A stretch of DNA of 64,000 bases from Ruegeria sp. THAF33 (GTDB lineage Bacteria > Pseudomonadota > Alphaproteobacteria > Rhodobacterales > Rhodobacteraceae): contig NZ_CP045384.1 in the NCBI RefSeq assembly GCF_009363615.1, positions 494,501 through 558,500 on the forward strand, read 5' to 3'. A program made the translations under genes and the position numbers. The number at the start of each line of letters is the position of its first letter. Within the stretch, counting starts at the first letter, position 1. The notes below the pieces were generated by a model. The model saw only the letters and a program-made list of their open reading frames with translations, did no database searches and was not told the origin of the DNA. Of this stretch, positions 44,515-54,268 are shown piece after piece.

Positions 44515-45414
44515 TTGGCGGAAACGACGCACGAGACCAAGACAAGCCCGGTGGTGGATGGGACCACAGATCAGGGTGAGATCTACGACCGTAGAACGCT
44601 GACCTATGCGAATTCATTCGACGATGCCTGGACAGCGACCGCCATTCGGGCCATCGAATGGTGCACAGGCAAGCTGACCATTTTGCGCATGGTCAACAAG
44701 TTCGAAAAAAAGAACGAATACTACCGCGGCCAGCGGTTCTGGGGCGGTGCCCTCAAGACTATGGGAATCGACCTGACCACACCGCAGGAACAGATTGACC
44801 GCATTCCCAAGACCGGCCCGGTTGTTGTCGTCGCCAACCACCCGCACGGTATGGTTGATGGCATGATTCTGGCGGAACTGATCGGCCGGGTACGCAGCGA
44901 TTACCGCATCCTGACCCGTTCGGTTCTGACGGGTCTGGACGAAGCGGCCACGTCATTCATGATTCCGGTTCCGTTTCCCCACGACCCCGAGGCGCAGGCC
45001 AAGATGCTGGAAATGCGCGGCAAAGCTATGGAGCATCTCAAAAACGGCGGCGTTGTGGCGCTGTTCCCATCCGGTGTTGTGATGTCCTCGGATGATTGGT
45101 TCGGGCCTGCGATCGAGCGGGAATGGAACGTGTTCACTGCCAAGATGATCCGCCGTTCCGGCGCGCGCGTGGTGCCGATTTTCTTTCCGGGCTGCAATTC
45201 ACGTTGGTATCAGATCGCCAACCGTGTCTCTGCAATTCTACGGCAGGGACTGTTGCTGCATGAGATCGTCCGATCCTGCAACAAACCCCAGTCGCCGGTG
45301 ATCGGCGAACCGATTTCGGACCACGATATGGAGCTGCTGGAGCGCGATCCGCGCGGTTTCATGGCCTGGCTCAGAAATCACACCATGTCTCTGGGTAGGT
45401 CGGAGCAGACCTGA
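44515..45414 (+). CDS. Lysophospholipid acyltransferase family protein
   Basis: A 299-residue acyltransferase starting at TTG 44515 (GGGAAGA eight bases upstream). The catalytic motif is VVANHPHGMVDG, the NHP-D form of the glycerol-phosphate acyltransferase superfamily, and VALFPSGVVMSS and VPIFFPGCNSRWYQIANR form the downstream substrate motifs. It probably transfers an acyl chain to a lysophospholipid or ornithine lipid; the region is 300 residues, longer than PlsC. It lies at the end of the PTS group and its 3' end meets an inverted repeat. Confidence 0.85.
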   Translation: MAETTHETKTSPVVDGTTDQGEIYDRRTLTYANSFDDAWTATAIRAIEWCTGKLTILRMVNKFEKKNEYYRGQRFWGGALKTMGIDLTTPQEQIDRIPKTGPVVVVANHPHGMVDGMILAELIGRVRSDYRILTRSVLTGLDEAATSFMIPVPFPHDPEAQAKMLEMRGKAMEHLKNGGVVALFPSGVVMSSDDWFGPAIEREWNVFTAKMIRRSGARVVPIFFPGCNSRWYQIANRVSAILRQGLLLHEIVRSCNKPQSPVIGEPISDHDMELLERDPRGFMAWLRNHTMSLGRSEQT

Positions 45415-45420
45415 TCCGCG

Positions 45421-45468
45421 TCTTCATCTGGCCAAAAATATCCCGGGGGCGAGGGGGCCGGCCCCCTC
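45421..45468. repeat. Roseobacter-type intergenic element with GC palindrome
   Basis: The bases TCATCTGGCCAAAAATATCC followed by a GGGG run and the 18-bp perfect palindrome GAGGGGGCCGGCCCCCTC (45451-45468) form an element I recall seeing behind many roseobacter genes. It lies between the convergent acyltransferase and hbd genes and overlaps the hbd stop. It probably acts as a terminator or as a dispersed repeat. I see one copy in this window. Confidence 0.5.
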
Positions 45469-46342
45469 AGCGTGTCGGCACCGGAACTTCGCCTCGGTAA
45501 TCATAAAAACCGCGCTCGGTCTTGCGCCCCAGCCACCCGGCCTCGACATATTTCGTCAGGAGAGGGCAGGGACGATATTTGGTATCGGCCAACCCGTCAT
45601 GCAGCACGTTCATGATCGCCAGACAGGTATCCAACCCGATGAAATCCGCCAATTCCAACGGGCCCATGGGATGATTCGCCCCAAGTTTCATTGACTGGTC
45701 GATGGATTGAACGTTCCCCACACCTTCATAGAGTGTGTAGACCGCCTCGTTGATCATGGGCATCAGGATCCGGTTCACGATAAAGGCCGGGAAGTCCTCG
45801 GCGCTGGCCGCCGTTTTGCCCAACCGATCCACCACCGCTTTGCAGGCGTTGAAAGTTTCTTCATCCGTGGCGATGCCGCGGATCAATTCCACCAATTGCA
45901 TAACAGGGACAGGGTTCATGAAATGAAAACCCATGAACCGTTCGGGCCGATCCGTGCGGCTTGCCAGGCGGGTGATGGAAATCGAGGATGTATTTGACGT
46001 CAGAATCGTATGCGGCAGCAGGTGCGGTTGGAGGTCCTCGAAAATCGCCTGCTTAATCGTTTCCCGCTCGGTTGCTGCCTCGATAACCAGATCGGTTTGA
46101 CCCAGTTTCGGCAGATCAAGAGTGGTCGTAATCCGTTTCAGCGCAGCCTTCATCGCCTCGTCGGTGATTTTGCCACGCGACGCCTGCCGCGCCAGGTTAC
46201 CTTCGATCGTGGCAATGGCGTTTTCCAGAGCATCCTGGCTGACATCGTTCAGCAAGACGTCGTATCCCGCCAACGCCATAACATGGGCAATGCCGTTGCC
46301 CATTTGCCCCGCGCCAATCACCCCGACCGATTTAACTTCCAT
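45467..46342 (-). CDS. 3-hydroxybutyryl-CoA dehydrogenase
   Basis: NAD(P)-dependent beta-hydroxyacyl-CoA dehydrogenase of 291 residues. The dinucleotide loop is IGAGQMGNGIA (9-19), the catalytic histidine is in FMGFHFMNPVPVM, and SSISITRLA plus NHPMGPLELADFIG are family marks. It can serve butyrate/PHB metabolism or the start of the ethylmalonyl-CoA pathway (acetoacetyl-CoA to hydroxybutyryl-CoA). It is separated from etfA by the DUF6473 gene, which reads the other way. Confidence 0.94.
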   Translation of the reverse strand: MEVKSVGVIGAGQMGNGIAHVMALAGYDVLLNDVSQDALENAIATIEGNLARQASRGKITDEAMKAALKRITTTLDLPKLGQTDLVIEAATERETIKQAIFEDLQPHLLPHTILTSNTSSISITRLASRTDRPERFMGFHFMNPVPVMQLVELIRGIATDEETFNACKAVVDRLGKTAASAEDFPAFIVNRILMPMINEAVYTLYEGVGNVQSIDQSMKLGANHPMGPLELADFIGLDTCLAIMNVLHDGLADTKYRPCPLLTKYVEAGWLGRKTERGFYDYRGEVPVPTR

Positions 46343-46505
46343 GTTCAGCTGCCTTTGCCCTGTAGGATACCGCGACAGTATCGGCAGACCGGGGCAGGCG
46401 GCAAGAGGATCAAGGCGGTCAATTTCGCTTCAAATGCGCGCATTAGGAAAATCTCAATATCTATGACCACAAGATGGCACCGGGTGAGAAAACGGGGGGC
46501 TTGAT

Positions 46506-47309
46506 ATGAGCTTTCATCAGACAAACAGCGGTAGGGAGTCCACCTGCCAGTATGCCAATTCGAAACTTTGGTTCCGGGGTCCACCCGGCACGTTGGATCA
46601 GCCCTATGTGGCCTGTCTGGGAGGAGAGGAAACTTTCGGCAGATTCGTCGATTACCCGTTTCCTGCCGTGCTTGAGAAGCGATTGGGAAAGCCATGCGTC
46701 AACTTCGGCAGCCTGTTTTGCGGAATCGAAGCGTTGTCCACTGATCCCGGGGTGCTGAATCTGGTCAATCAGTCAGACCTATGCGTGTTGCAGGTGCCCG
46801 ATCTTCTGCGCCAATCGAACCGGTTTTACCGCGTACACCCGCGTCGCAACGATCGGTTCCTAGAACCCACCGCGGACTTGCTGAGGCTGTACCCGGATGT
46901 TGACTTCACGGAAATCCATTTTGTGCGCCATTTGTTGGAGCAACTGAGCGCAACAGAAGACGCCCGTTTCGAAGTCGTAGCGCAGGAACTGCGAGAGGTC
47001 TGGATACGCGCCACCGGGGACTTGATAGAACGGATCGAACCCGGCGTGGTTCTGCTTTGGCTGCTTGTGCAGCGGCAAACCGGATCGCATGTCGACCATA
47101 TCGTGCCCGATGCCGACTTGATCGAACAGCTACGCCCGCTATGCGCTGATGTCGTCGAGGTTTCGGTCGCTGTATCCGCTCGATCGGATGCTCTCGAAGA
47201 TGTTATGTTCGGGACGCTTCAGCAGCCGATTGCGGAACATATGATCGGCCCGTCCGCGCATCGAGAAATTGCCGAACACCTGCTGATCGCCTTGCGGAAC
47301 CTGAACTGA
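46506..47309 (+). CDS. DUF6473 family protein
   Basis: A 267-residue soluble protein. The N-terminal half has the family pattern CQYANSKLWFRGPPG, YVACLGGEETFGRFV and VHPRRNDRFLEP, which I recognise from DUF6473 proteins of Rhodobacteraceae; some of them occur near capsule or polysaccharide genes. The C-terminal half contains VVLLWLLVQR. Function is unknown. It reads away from hbd and towards etfA, ending at a shared bidirectional hairpin. Confidence 0.75.
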   Translation: MSFHQTNSGRESTCQYANSKLWFRGPPGTLDQPYVACLGGEETFGRFVDYPFPAVLEKRLGKPCVNFGSLFCGIEALSTDPGVLNLVNQSDLCVLQVPDLLRQSNRFYRVHPRRNDRFLEPTADLLRLYPDVDFTEIHFVRHLLEQLSATEDARFEVVAQELREVWIRATGDLIERIEPGVVLLWLLVQRQTGSHVDHIVPDADLIEQLRPLCADVVEVSVAVSARSDALEDVMFGTLQQPIAEHMIGPSAHREIAEHLLIALRNLN

Positions 47310-47310
47310 A

Positions 47311-47336
47311 AAAGGCCCGCCTGTTGGCGGGCCTTT
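47311..47336. terminator. Bidirectional intrinsic terminator between the DUF6473 gene and etfA
   Basis: Eight-base arms GGCCCGCC (47314-47321) and GGCGGGCC (47326-47333), loop TGTT, with A-T extension on both sides. On the plus strand TTT follows; on the minus strand TTTTTC follows, so it serves both convergent genes and especially etfA. Confidence 0.85.
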
Positions 47337-47359
47337 GCGGATCAATCCGGATATCCGGT

Positions 47360-48289
47360 TCAGCCGAGCTTTTCAGTCAGTTCCGGTACCGCCTGGAACA
47401 GGTCTGCGACCAGGCCGAAATCGGCGACCTGAAAGATCGGCGCCTCTTCGTCTTTGTTGATCGCCACGATGACCTTCGAGTCCTTCATGCCGGCCAGGTG
47501 CTGGATCGCGCCCGAAATACCGACGGCGACATACAGATCCGGGGCAACAACCTTGCCGGTCTGACCCACCTGCCAGTCGTTCGGTGCATAGCCCGAGTCA
47601 ACGGCCGCACGCGACGCACCAACCGCGGCACCCAGCTTGTCGGCCAGCGTTTCGATCAGTTTGAAGTCCTCTTCTGAGCCGACACCACGGCCGCCCGAAA
47701 CAACGACGCCAGCCGAGGTCAGCTCTGGACGGTCGCTTTCCGCCACCTTGTCCTCGACCCATTCCGACAGGCCGGGGTTTTCGCCGACCGACACGGTCTC
47801 AACCGCGGCCGAGCCGCCTTCGCCGGCGGCGTCAAAGCTGGCGGTCCGGATGGTGACGACCTTCTTGGCGTCGTTCGATTTCACGGTCTGGATCGCGTTG
47901 CCCGCGTAGATCGGGCGCTCGAAGGTCGAGCCGTCAACCACGCCGGAGGCATCCGAGATCACCATCACGTCCAGCAGGGCTGCAACGCGGGGCATCACGT
48001 TCTTGGCGTCGGTGGTGGCCGGTGCCACGATGTGCTCGTAGCCATCGGCCAGGCCCACGATCAGGGCTGCGGTCGATTCCGCCAGGCGGTGGCCCAGCGA
48101 CGGGTCTTCGGCGACCAGCACCTTGGAGACACCGTCGATCTTGGCTGCGGCCTCACCGGCAGCAGCGGCAGACCCGCCTGCGGCCAGAACGGTTACGTCA
48201 CCCAGCACTTTCGCGGCGGTCACGGCCTTTGCGGTCGCATCCATCGCAAGTTCGCCGTTGTTCACTTCGGCAAGCAGAAGTACAGCCAT
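47360..48289 (-). CDS. etfA: Electron transfer flavoprotein alpha subunit
   Basis: The 309-residue alpha subunit carries the FAD that takes electrons from acyl-CoA dehydrogenases and passes them to ETF:ubiquinone oxidoreductase. The C-terminal FAD motif is [33 protein letters not shown] (about residues 259-291), and [14 protein letters not shown] and [15 protein letters not shown] are typical. It likely accepts electrons from Mcd. It is translated with etfB (its start overlaps the etfB stop by one base). Confidence 0.97.
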   Translation of the reverse strand: MAVLLLAEVNNGELAMDATAKAVTAAKVLGDVTVLAAGGSAAAAGEAAAKIDGVSKVLVAEDPSLGHRLAESTAALIVGLADGYEHIVAPATTDAKNVMPRVAALLDVMVISDASGVVDGSTFERPIYAGNAIQTVKSNDAKKVVTIRTASFDAAGEGGSAAVETVSVGENPGLSEWVEDKVAESDRPELTSAGVVVSGGRGVGSEEDFKLIETLADKLGAAVGASRAAVDSGYAPNDWQVGQTGKVVAPDLYVAVGISGAIQHLAGMKDSKVIVAINKDEEAPIFQVADFGLVADLFQAVPELTEKLG

Positions 48290-49047
48290 TACACAGCCCC
48301 CGCTTCTTTGAGTTTCTCGACCAGCTCGTCAACCGAGCCCACGATGATGCCTGCCGCGCGTGCCGGCGGCTCTTCGGTCTTGACGATTTCCAGACGCGGC
48401 GTGACGTCGACGCCGTAGTCGGCGGCGGTTTTTTCATCCAGCGGCTTCTTCTTCGCCTTCATGATGTTGGGCAGCGACGCATAGCGCGGCTCGTTCAGGC
48501 GCAGGTCAACGGTGATGATGGCGGGCATCTTGACGCTGATGGTCTGCAACCCGCCATCGACCTCGCGGGTGACCTTGGCGGTGTCACCTTCGATGTCCAG
48601 TTCCGAGGCAAAGGTGCCCTGGGACCAGCCCAACAGCGCCGACAGCATCTGGCCGGTGGCGTTCATGTCGTTGTCGATCGCCTGCTTACCTGCCAGAACA
48701 ATGCCAGGCTGCTCTTCTTCGACCACTTTGGCCAGGATCTTGGCAACGGCCAGAGGCTCGATATCGGTGTGTACATCGTCAGCCGCCACAACCAGGATTG
48801 CGCGGTCGGCACCCATGGCCAGCGCGGTGCGCAAGGTTTCCTGCGCCTGCTTTACGCCGATCGAAACAGCAACGACTTCGTCGGCCTTGCCGGCTTCTTT
48901 CAGGCGGATCGCTTCCTCTACTGCAATTTCGTCGAACGGGTTCATCGACATTTTGACATTGGCGAGATCAACACCGCTACCGTCCGCTTTCACGCGGACC
49001 TTCACATTGTAGTCAATCACGCGTTTGACAGGCACCAGTACCTTCAT
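48289..49047 (-). CDS. etfB: Electron transfer flavoprotein beta subunit
   Basis: A 252-residue ETF beta chain that binds AMP and stabilises the alpha subunit. [19 protein letters not shown] is the usual start, the family signature is [16 protein letters not shown], and the recognition loop region includes [23 protein letters not shown] (about residues 180-202). It is the first gene of the etfB-etfA pair; no other gene lies in the operon on either side. Confidence 0.97.
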   Translation of the reverse strand: MKVLVPVKRVIDYNVKVRVKADGSGVDLANVKMSMNPFDEIAVEEAIRLKEAGKADEVVAVSIGVKQAQETLRTALAMGADRAILVVAADDVHTDIEPLAVAKILAKVVEEEQPGIVLAGKQAIDNDMNATGQMLSALLGWSQGTFASELDIEGDTAKVTREVDGGLQTISVKMPAIITVDLRLNEPRYASLPNIMKAKKKPLDEKTAADYGVDVTPRLEIVKTEEPPARAAGIIVGSVDELVEKLKEAGAV

Positions 49048-49238
49048 TGTAGCGCTTTCTCCTCAAAAAAACGGTAAGCCGCGCAGGCGACTCCACCAAT
49101 GCTCTCGACCGACTAGATAGCGCCTGCCGCAGTGGCACAACAGAGCAAAATCGTCACGTCATGGCGTCGGGACGTCGCGTTTTGCAATTTTTTTGCCAAG
49201 AGGCGAAAGAATATTACCCGCGACTCTGTATTTCGCGA

Positions 49239-49811
49239 TCAGCGGTTCGCGCCCGGAACCCACAACACGTCGTCTTTGCCGTTTGCGTTTGCGCAGCGTG
49301 CTGCAACAAAGAACCAGTCGCTGAGACGGTTGAGGTATTTGACCGCCACGTCGTTGACGGGCTCCATATTCGTCAGCTCGACCGCAAGCCGTTCCGCCCG
49401 ACGTGAAACGGTCCGGCAGACGTGCAGATGTGCTGCCAGACGCGAGCCACCGGGCAGGATGAAGCTGCGCAGGGGTTCCAGCGTCTCGTTCATTGCGTCG
49501 ATCTCGGCTTCCAACCGGTCGATCTGGGCAGGCACGATGCGTAGGGGGGGATAATCGGCCTCGGCGTCTTTTTCCATGTCGGGGCGACAGAAGTCGGCGC
49601 CCAGATCGAACAGGTCATTTTGAATGCGCGACAGCGCGGTTTCGACATCACCTTCGGCCTCGGTCCGTGCCACGCCGACAAAAGCGTTCAGTTCGTCCAC
49701 GGTGCCATAGGCTGCGACGCGGCCCGAATATTTTGCCACGCGCTCTCCATTGCCTAGGGCGGTTTTCCCGTCATCGCCAGTGCGTGTGTAGATTTTGTTG
49801 AGTACGACCAT
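49239..49811 (-). CDS. PduO-type cob(I)alamin adenosyltransferase
   Basis: ATP:cob(I)alamin adenosyltransferase of 190 residues that makes adenosylcobalamin. The start ATG 49811 follows the stop of the small membrane gene directly. Marks are IYTRTGDDGKTAL near the start, GTVDELNAFVGV and, towards the end, the helix FILPGGSRLAAHLHVCRTVSRRAERL (about 116-141). The cofactor feeds mutases such as ethylmalonyl-CoA and methylmalonyl-CoA mutase. The pair of cobalamin genes cobD/cobC is at the other end of the window. Confidence 0.94.
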   Translation of the reverse strand: MVVLNKIYTRTGDDGKTALGNGERVAKYSGRVAAYGTVDELNAFVGVARTEAEGDVETALSRIQNDLFDLGADFCRPDMEKDAEADYPPLRIVPAQIDRLEAEIDAMNETLEPLRSFILPGGSRLAAHLHVCRTVSRRAERLAVELTNMEPVNDVAVKYLNRLSDWFFVAARCANANGKDDVLWVPGANR

Positions 49812-50015
49812 TTATTGAACTCCCTGTCCGCGCAGATACACGAAAAGCACGATCAGCAACACGGCGATGAACTGAAAGAGGATGCGCAGGCGCATCATCT
49901 TGTTGCTTTTCTTGGCCGCTTCCATGCCGCCTTTGCCGAAATTCGCGATGCCTAAGGCCAGCACTACGACAACTGCCGCCATAGCCAGAAGCAGAATGAC
50001 CATCACAAGGTCCAT
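49812..50015 (-). CDS. HIG1-like small membrane protein
   Basis: A 67-residue protein with two membrane helices, MVILLLAMAAVVVVLALG and ILFQFIAVLLIVLFVYL, joined by a basic loop (GGMEAAKKSNKMMRLRI). The RLRI-LFQ element with a helix behind it resembles the HIG1 (hypoxia-induced) domain of twin-transmembrane proteins. Such proteins can associate with respiratory complexes. It lies directly upstream of the adenosyltransferase gene and is probably transcribed with it. Confidence 0.75.
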   Translation of the reverse strand: MDLVMVILLLAMAAVVVVLALGIANFGKGGMEAAKKSNKMMRLRILFQFIAVLLIVLFVYLRGQGVQ

Positions 50016-50093
50016 TTGAAGTCACCGTCCGGTTTTTTTCGATTACCACCCATCTAGCGTCAGGGCGTCGAAAAGCGAACGGGAAATATCGTC

Positions 50094-50921
50094 TCAGATA
50101 TCCGAAAGGATTCGATCAGTGGCGTTTGTAGGCAGAATGCGGCGCAGTATCCCGGCGATATATGTCGGAGTGGTCACGTAGTAACGTGGTTTGGGGCGTC
50201 GGGCCTCGACCGCATGGGCCAGCTTGTCCGTGACGGCAGAGGCGGGCAGTTCAAATCGGTCTGGCCCACTGCTTTCATAAAGGCGCTTAAGCAGTGAGCC
50301 TTCATACTTCTCCCGAATGGCCGAGTTTTCCCAGTCGATGTATTTCTCGAACAATGGGATCGCCTTTTCCCGGAGTTTTGAGGTGATGGGGCCGGGCTCG
50401 ATCAAGACGACGTGAATGTCGGTATCCCGAAGTTCCAGCCGCAGCGTGTCGGTCAGCCCTTCGATCGCGTATTTTGTGGCGACATACGCGCCGCGCCACG
50501 GGAAGGCGACAAGACCCAGAACCGAGGAACACTGCACAATCCGGCCATGACCCTGTTCCCGCATGACGGGAATGACCTGTCGGGTCAGCTCGTGCCAGCC
50601 AAAGACATTGGTCTCAAATATATGGCGCAGGCCATCCGTCGGAACATCCTCAACCGCGCCGGGCAAGCCATGTGCGCCATTGTTGAAAAGGGCATCCAGC
50701 GAGCCGCCTGTAGCCTCGAGAACGTGGGACAAACCCGATGTAATGCTGTCTGCATCAGTGTAGTCGATTCTGGGGCTTTCAAAGCCTTGTGCGCGTAGGC
50801 GATCACAGTCGCGTTGCTGGCGGCAGGATGCAAAAACGCGCCAGCCTCTTGCACGCATACCGTGTGCCGCGTCCAGACCGATGCCTGACGAGCATCCCGT
50901 GATAAGAATCGATTTCTGCAT
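50094..50921 (-). CDS. Short-chain dehydrogenase/reductase
   Basis: A 275-residue SDR. The cofactor loop is TGCSSGIG (8-15), NNGAHG is the NNAG-type motif, the catalytic serine is in VQCSSVLG and the YxxxK pair is in GAYVATKYAIEG. The asparagine of the catalytic tetrad is in FETNVFG. The C-terminal 60 residues are longer and basic, as in SDRs acting on retinol-like or steroid substrates; the actual substrate is unknown. It is a single gene. Confidence 0.9.
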   Translation of the reverse strand: MQKSILITGCSSGIGLDAAHGMRARGWRVFASCRQQRDCDRLRAQGFESPRIDYTDADSITSGLSHVLEATGGSLDALFNNGAHGLPGAVEDVPTDGLRHIFETNVFGWHELTRQVIPVMREQGHGRIVQCSSVLGLVAFPWRGAYVATKYAIEGLTDTLRLELRDTDIHVVLIEPGPITSKLREKAIPLFEKYIDWENSAIREKYEGSLLKRLYESSGPDRFELPASAVTDKLAHAVEARRPKPRYYVTTPTYIAGILRRILPTNATDRILSDI

Positions 50922-50990
50922 ATGCCTTCCGAGCCTGATCCCCGCCCATAGCTATGGCGGGGTTTGCGGCAGGGCAATGACACTTCGATG

Positions 50991-51620
50991 TCAGTTCGTT
51001 GTTTTCCGGACGAGTGATGCCGAAATCCACCCAACCTGTTGCCCCGGCAACACGCGCAGGCGCAACCAGCCGGTACCTGAATCCCCGAATACCTCAACCT
51101 GCTGGCCGATCCTGGCTTTGCCGATGATCGGATAGATCGTCCCCGGCCCATCACGCAGGTTAACGCGGGTTCCCGAAATTTCACGGATATCCTTGGCGGC
51201 CTCGACAGGGGCGGGCAGTTCAACCGTTGGCAGCTCGGCGTCGGTGGTTACCTGTTCGAGAGAGGCCAGACCCTGTTCCAGCGACGCAAGGGTCAGAGTG
51301 ACGTTTTCGTCAGCGAACAGTGAGGGGTTTGCCTTCAGGCCAGCTGCGACTTGCGACAGCAGCGCTTTGGTTTCTGCTTCGTCCAGCTCGGCCACGGGTT
51401 CAGTGACCGGTGCGACCGGCGCCGAGGGCTTTACCGCAGCACGCGCGACCAGAGTTTCGGCGGGCGCGGGTTCGATAGCTGGTTTCGAAGGCCTCGGGGC
51501 AATGGCAACACGCTCCGGCTCCGCTGTGCGGACTCCGCGCGGCTCAAAGTCAGGACCTCCGCTCATCACGTAAAAAGTCCAGCCGAGTGCGGCGAAAGTA
51601 ACAAGTACAAGGCGCGTCAT
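50991..51620 (-). CDS. SH3-domain exported protein
   Basis: A 209-residue protein with an N-terminal hydrophobic anchor (LVLVTFAALGWTFYVM), a Pro/Ala/Glu-rich linker (about 25-130) and a bacterial SH3 domain at about 145-205 (EISGTRVNLRDGPGTIYPIIGKARIGQQVEVFGDSGTGWLRL, quoted by position; key GTRVNLRDGPG and GWISASLV). Such domains bind peptidoglycan or proteins in the periplasm. It reads away from parC, and its promoter lies in the region upstream of parC. Confidence 0.85.
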   Translation of the reverse strand: MTRLVLVTFAALGWTFYVMSGGPDFEPRGVRTAEPERVAIAPRPSKPAIEPAPAETLVARAAVKPSAPVAPVTEPVAELDEAETKALLSQVAAGLKANPSLFADENVTLTLASLEQGLASLEQVTTDAELPTVELPAPVEAAKDIREISGTRVNLRDGPGTIYPIIGKARIGQQVEVFGDSGTGWLRLRVLPGQQVGWISASLVRKTTN

Positions 51621-51823
51621 GGCGCATCCCCCAATTCAATCGTAACAACAAAATAGGCAGCAATCATTCAATTGTTGGAATGGTAGCATAATAGAAGGGC
51701 AGAGTCGAAAATTCGGGGAAAACACCGACTTGCCTCCCCCTGTTGCAAAAAGCCCGACTTGTCCCCAGTAAAATACGCGTTGCTTGCTTTACCAAGGCGT
51801 TCTTGCGTCGTATCACATCATAT

Positions 51824-54172
51824 ATGAACGATACGATCGACGACCCCAACATGGAGGCCCCCAACCACGGGGGTGAGGTTGCAGAACCGCTGCGCCGCGC
51901 GATAGGCGAGCGTTACCTGACCTATGCGCTGTCCACCATCATGCACCGCGCCCTGCCGGACGCGCGGGACGGATTGAAGCCGGTGCACCGGCGAATCCTC
52001 TATGCGATGAGAGAGCTGCGACTCAGCGCAACCGGAGGTTTTCGCAAGTCCGCCAAGATTTCCGGCGACGTGATGGGCAATTACCACCCGCATGGCGACG
52101 CCGCGATTTACGACGCAATGGCGCGCCTGGCGCAGGACTTCAACGTGCGTTACCCGCTGGTCGACGGGCAGGGGAATTTCGGGAATATCGACGGCGACAA
52201 TCCGGCGGCCTCGCGATATACCGAGGCGCGGATGACCATCGTGGCCGAGGCGCTGCTGGAAGGTCTGAACGAAGACGCCGTGGATTTCCGCGACAACTAT
52301 GATGGCACGCTGACTGAACCGGTGGTGCTGCCTGCGCAGTTTCCGAATCTTTTGGCCAACGGCGCCAGCGGTATCGCCGTCGGCATGGCGACCAACATCC
52401 CACCGCACAACATCTCGGAGCTTTGCGACGCCTGCCTGCACCTGATCAAAACGCCTGACGCGCGGGACGACACGTTGCTGAACTATGTCCCCGGCCCGGA
52501 TTTTCCGACCGGTGGCGTGATCGTCGAACCGCCCGAGAACATCGCGCAGGCCTATCGCACAGGGCGCGGCTCGTTCCGGCTGCGCTGCAAGTTCGAGGTC
52601 GAGGATCTGGGGCGCGGCCAGTGGCAGATCGTGGTCACCGAGATTCCCTATCAGGTTCAGAAATCCAAGCTGATCGAAAAGATCGCGGAACTGATCCAGA
52701 CCAAGAAAATCCCGATCCTCGCAGATGTGCGCGACGAATCCGCCGACGATATCCGTCTGATCCTTGAACCGCGTTCGAAAAACGTGGACCCCGAGGTGCT
52801 GATGGGCATGTTATACCGCAACTCGGACCTCGAGGTGCGGTTCAGCCTGAACATGAACGTATTGATCGATGGGGTGACGCCCAAGGTCTGTTCGATGAAG
52901 GAAGTGTTGCGCGCCTTCCTCGATCACCGGCAAGAGGTGCTGCTGCGCCGCTCGCGTCACCGCATGGCCAAGATCGACCACCGGTTGGAAGTGCTCGAAG
53001 GCTTTATCGTCGCCTTCCTGAACCTCGACCGTGTGATCGACATCATCCGCTATGACGACGACCCCAAAGCCGCGCTGATGCGCGAGGACTGGGGCATCGA
53101 CCACGTTCGCGCCACCGATGAATCTGGCTACGTCACACCCAAGCCGGGCGAGGGTGAGCTGTCGGAAGTTCAGGTCGACGCCATCCTCAATATGCGCCTG
53201 CGCTCCTTGCGTCGTCTGGAAGAGATGGAGCTGGTTCGCGAACGCGACGCGCTGATGGAAGAACGCGCCAATCTCGAAGATCTGCTGGCCGATCCCGCCC
53301 TGCAATGGGCCAAGATTGCCGAGCAATTGAAAGAAACGAAAAAGACATTTGGCAAAGACCACGAAGGCGGTGCACGCCGCACCCGGTTTGCCGAGGCGGG
53401 GCAGGTCGAGGAAGTGCCGCTTGAGGCGATGATCGACAAGGAACCGATTACGGTCGTCTGCTCGCAAATGGGCTGGATTCGCGCCATGACCGGCCATATC
53501 GACCTGAAGCGTGAGTTGAAGTTCAAGGACGGCGACGGCCCGCGTTTCATCTTCCACGCGGAAACGACCGACCGGTTGCTGGTCTTTGCCTCGAATGGCC
53601 GATTCTATACCGTCAGCGCAGCCAACCTGCCCGGCGGGCGCGGCATGGGCGAGCCCTTGCGCCTGATGGTCGACCTGCCCAACGAGGCGCAGATCATCGA
53701 CATTCTGATCCACAAGCCAGGGCGCAAGCTGCTGGTGGCCTCGGACGCGGGCAACGGCTTTATGGTGCCGGAAGATGACGTGCTGGCGCAGACGCGCAAC
53801 GGCAAACAGGTGCTGAACGTCAAGGGTGGCGAGACCGCGATGATCTGCAAGCCGGTTGACGGAGACCACGTCGCCGTGGTGTCGCAAAACGGCAAGTTCC
53901 TGGTTTTCCCAACCCAGGAACTGCCCGAGATGACGCGCGGAAAAGGCGTGCGTTTGCAAAAGTACAATATGGCACGCGGCCGGCAGGGAACGCTCGAGCT
54001 GGATGGCGGATTGTCGGATGTAACGACCTTCAACTGGGAAGAAGGCCTGAAATGGTCCATGGGCGGCGACAAGACCCGACATGAGGCGGATATGACGCAA
54101 TGGCTGGCAAAACGAGCCAGTGTCGGGAAAAAACCGCCCTATGGCTTCCCGCGCGACTATAAGTTTTCGTGA
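51824..54172 (+). CDS. parC: DNA topoisomerase IV subunit A
   Basis: Decatenates daughter chromosomes together with ParE. ATG 51824 gives 782 residues beginning [13 protein letters not shown]. The catalytic tyrosine is Y132 in [11 protein letters not shown]. The helix that contacts DNA and quinolones reads [13 protein letters not shown]93 stands where E. coli ParC has Ser80, and D97 where it has Glu84. The C-terminal domain has the beta-pinwheel blades and a [14 protein letters not shown] motif. parE is not in the window. Confidence 0.96.
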   Translation: MNDTIDDPNMEAPNHGGEVAEPLRRAIGERYLTYALSTIMHRALPDARDGLKPVHRRILYAMRELRLSATGGFRKSAKISGDVMGNYHPHGDAAIYDAMARLAQDFNVRYPLVDGQGNFGNIDGDNPAASRYTEARMTIVAEALLEGLNEDAVDFRDNYDGTLTEPVVLPAQFPNLLANGASGIAVGMATNIPPHNISELCDACLHLIKTPDARDDTLLNYVPGPDFPTGGVIVEPPENIAQAYRTGRGSFRLRCKFEVEDLGRGQWQIVVTEIPYQVQKSKLIEKIAELIQTKKIPILADVRDESADDIRLILEPRSKNVDPEVLMGMLYRNSDLEVRFSLNMNVLIDGVTPKVCSMKEVLRAFLDHRQEVLLRRSRHRMAKIDHRLEVLEGFIVAFLNLDRVIDIIRYDDDPKAALMREDWGIDHVRATDESGYVTPKPGEGELSEVQVDAILNMRLRSLRRLEEMELVRERDALMEERANLEDLLADPALQWAKIAEQLKETKKTFGKDHEGGARRTRFAEAGQVEEVPLEAMIDKEPITVVCSQMGWIRAMTGHIDLKRELKFKDGDGPRFIFHAETTDRLLVFASNGRFYTVSAANLPGGRGMGEPLRLMVDLPNEAQIIDILIHKPGRKLLVASDAGNGFMVPEDDVLAQTRNGKQVLNVKGGETAMICKPVDGDHVAVVSQNGKFLVFPTQELPEMTRGKGVRLQKYNMARGRQGTLELDGGLSDVTTFNWEEGLKWSMGGDKTRHEADMTQWLAKRASVGKKPPYGFPRDYKFS

Positions 54173-54268
54173 TCGCGCTGCTGCGCGGGTGAATTTCCGC
54201 CGATACGGCTTTGCACAACCCGTATCGGTGCGCTAGATCAACAAAAAACAGGCCTATCGAGACGAGAC

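Noticed and set aside
52811..54100. Large minus-strand open frame (429 codons) opposite parC
   Set aside because: Complete overlap with parC, whose product is clear. The antisense frame arises from high GC codon use.
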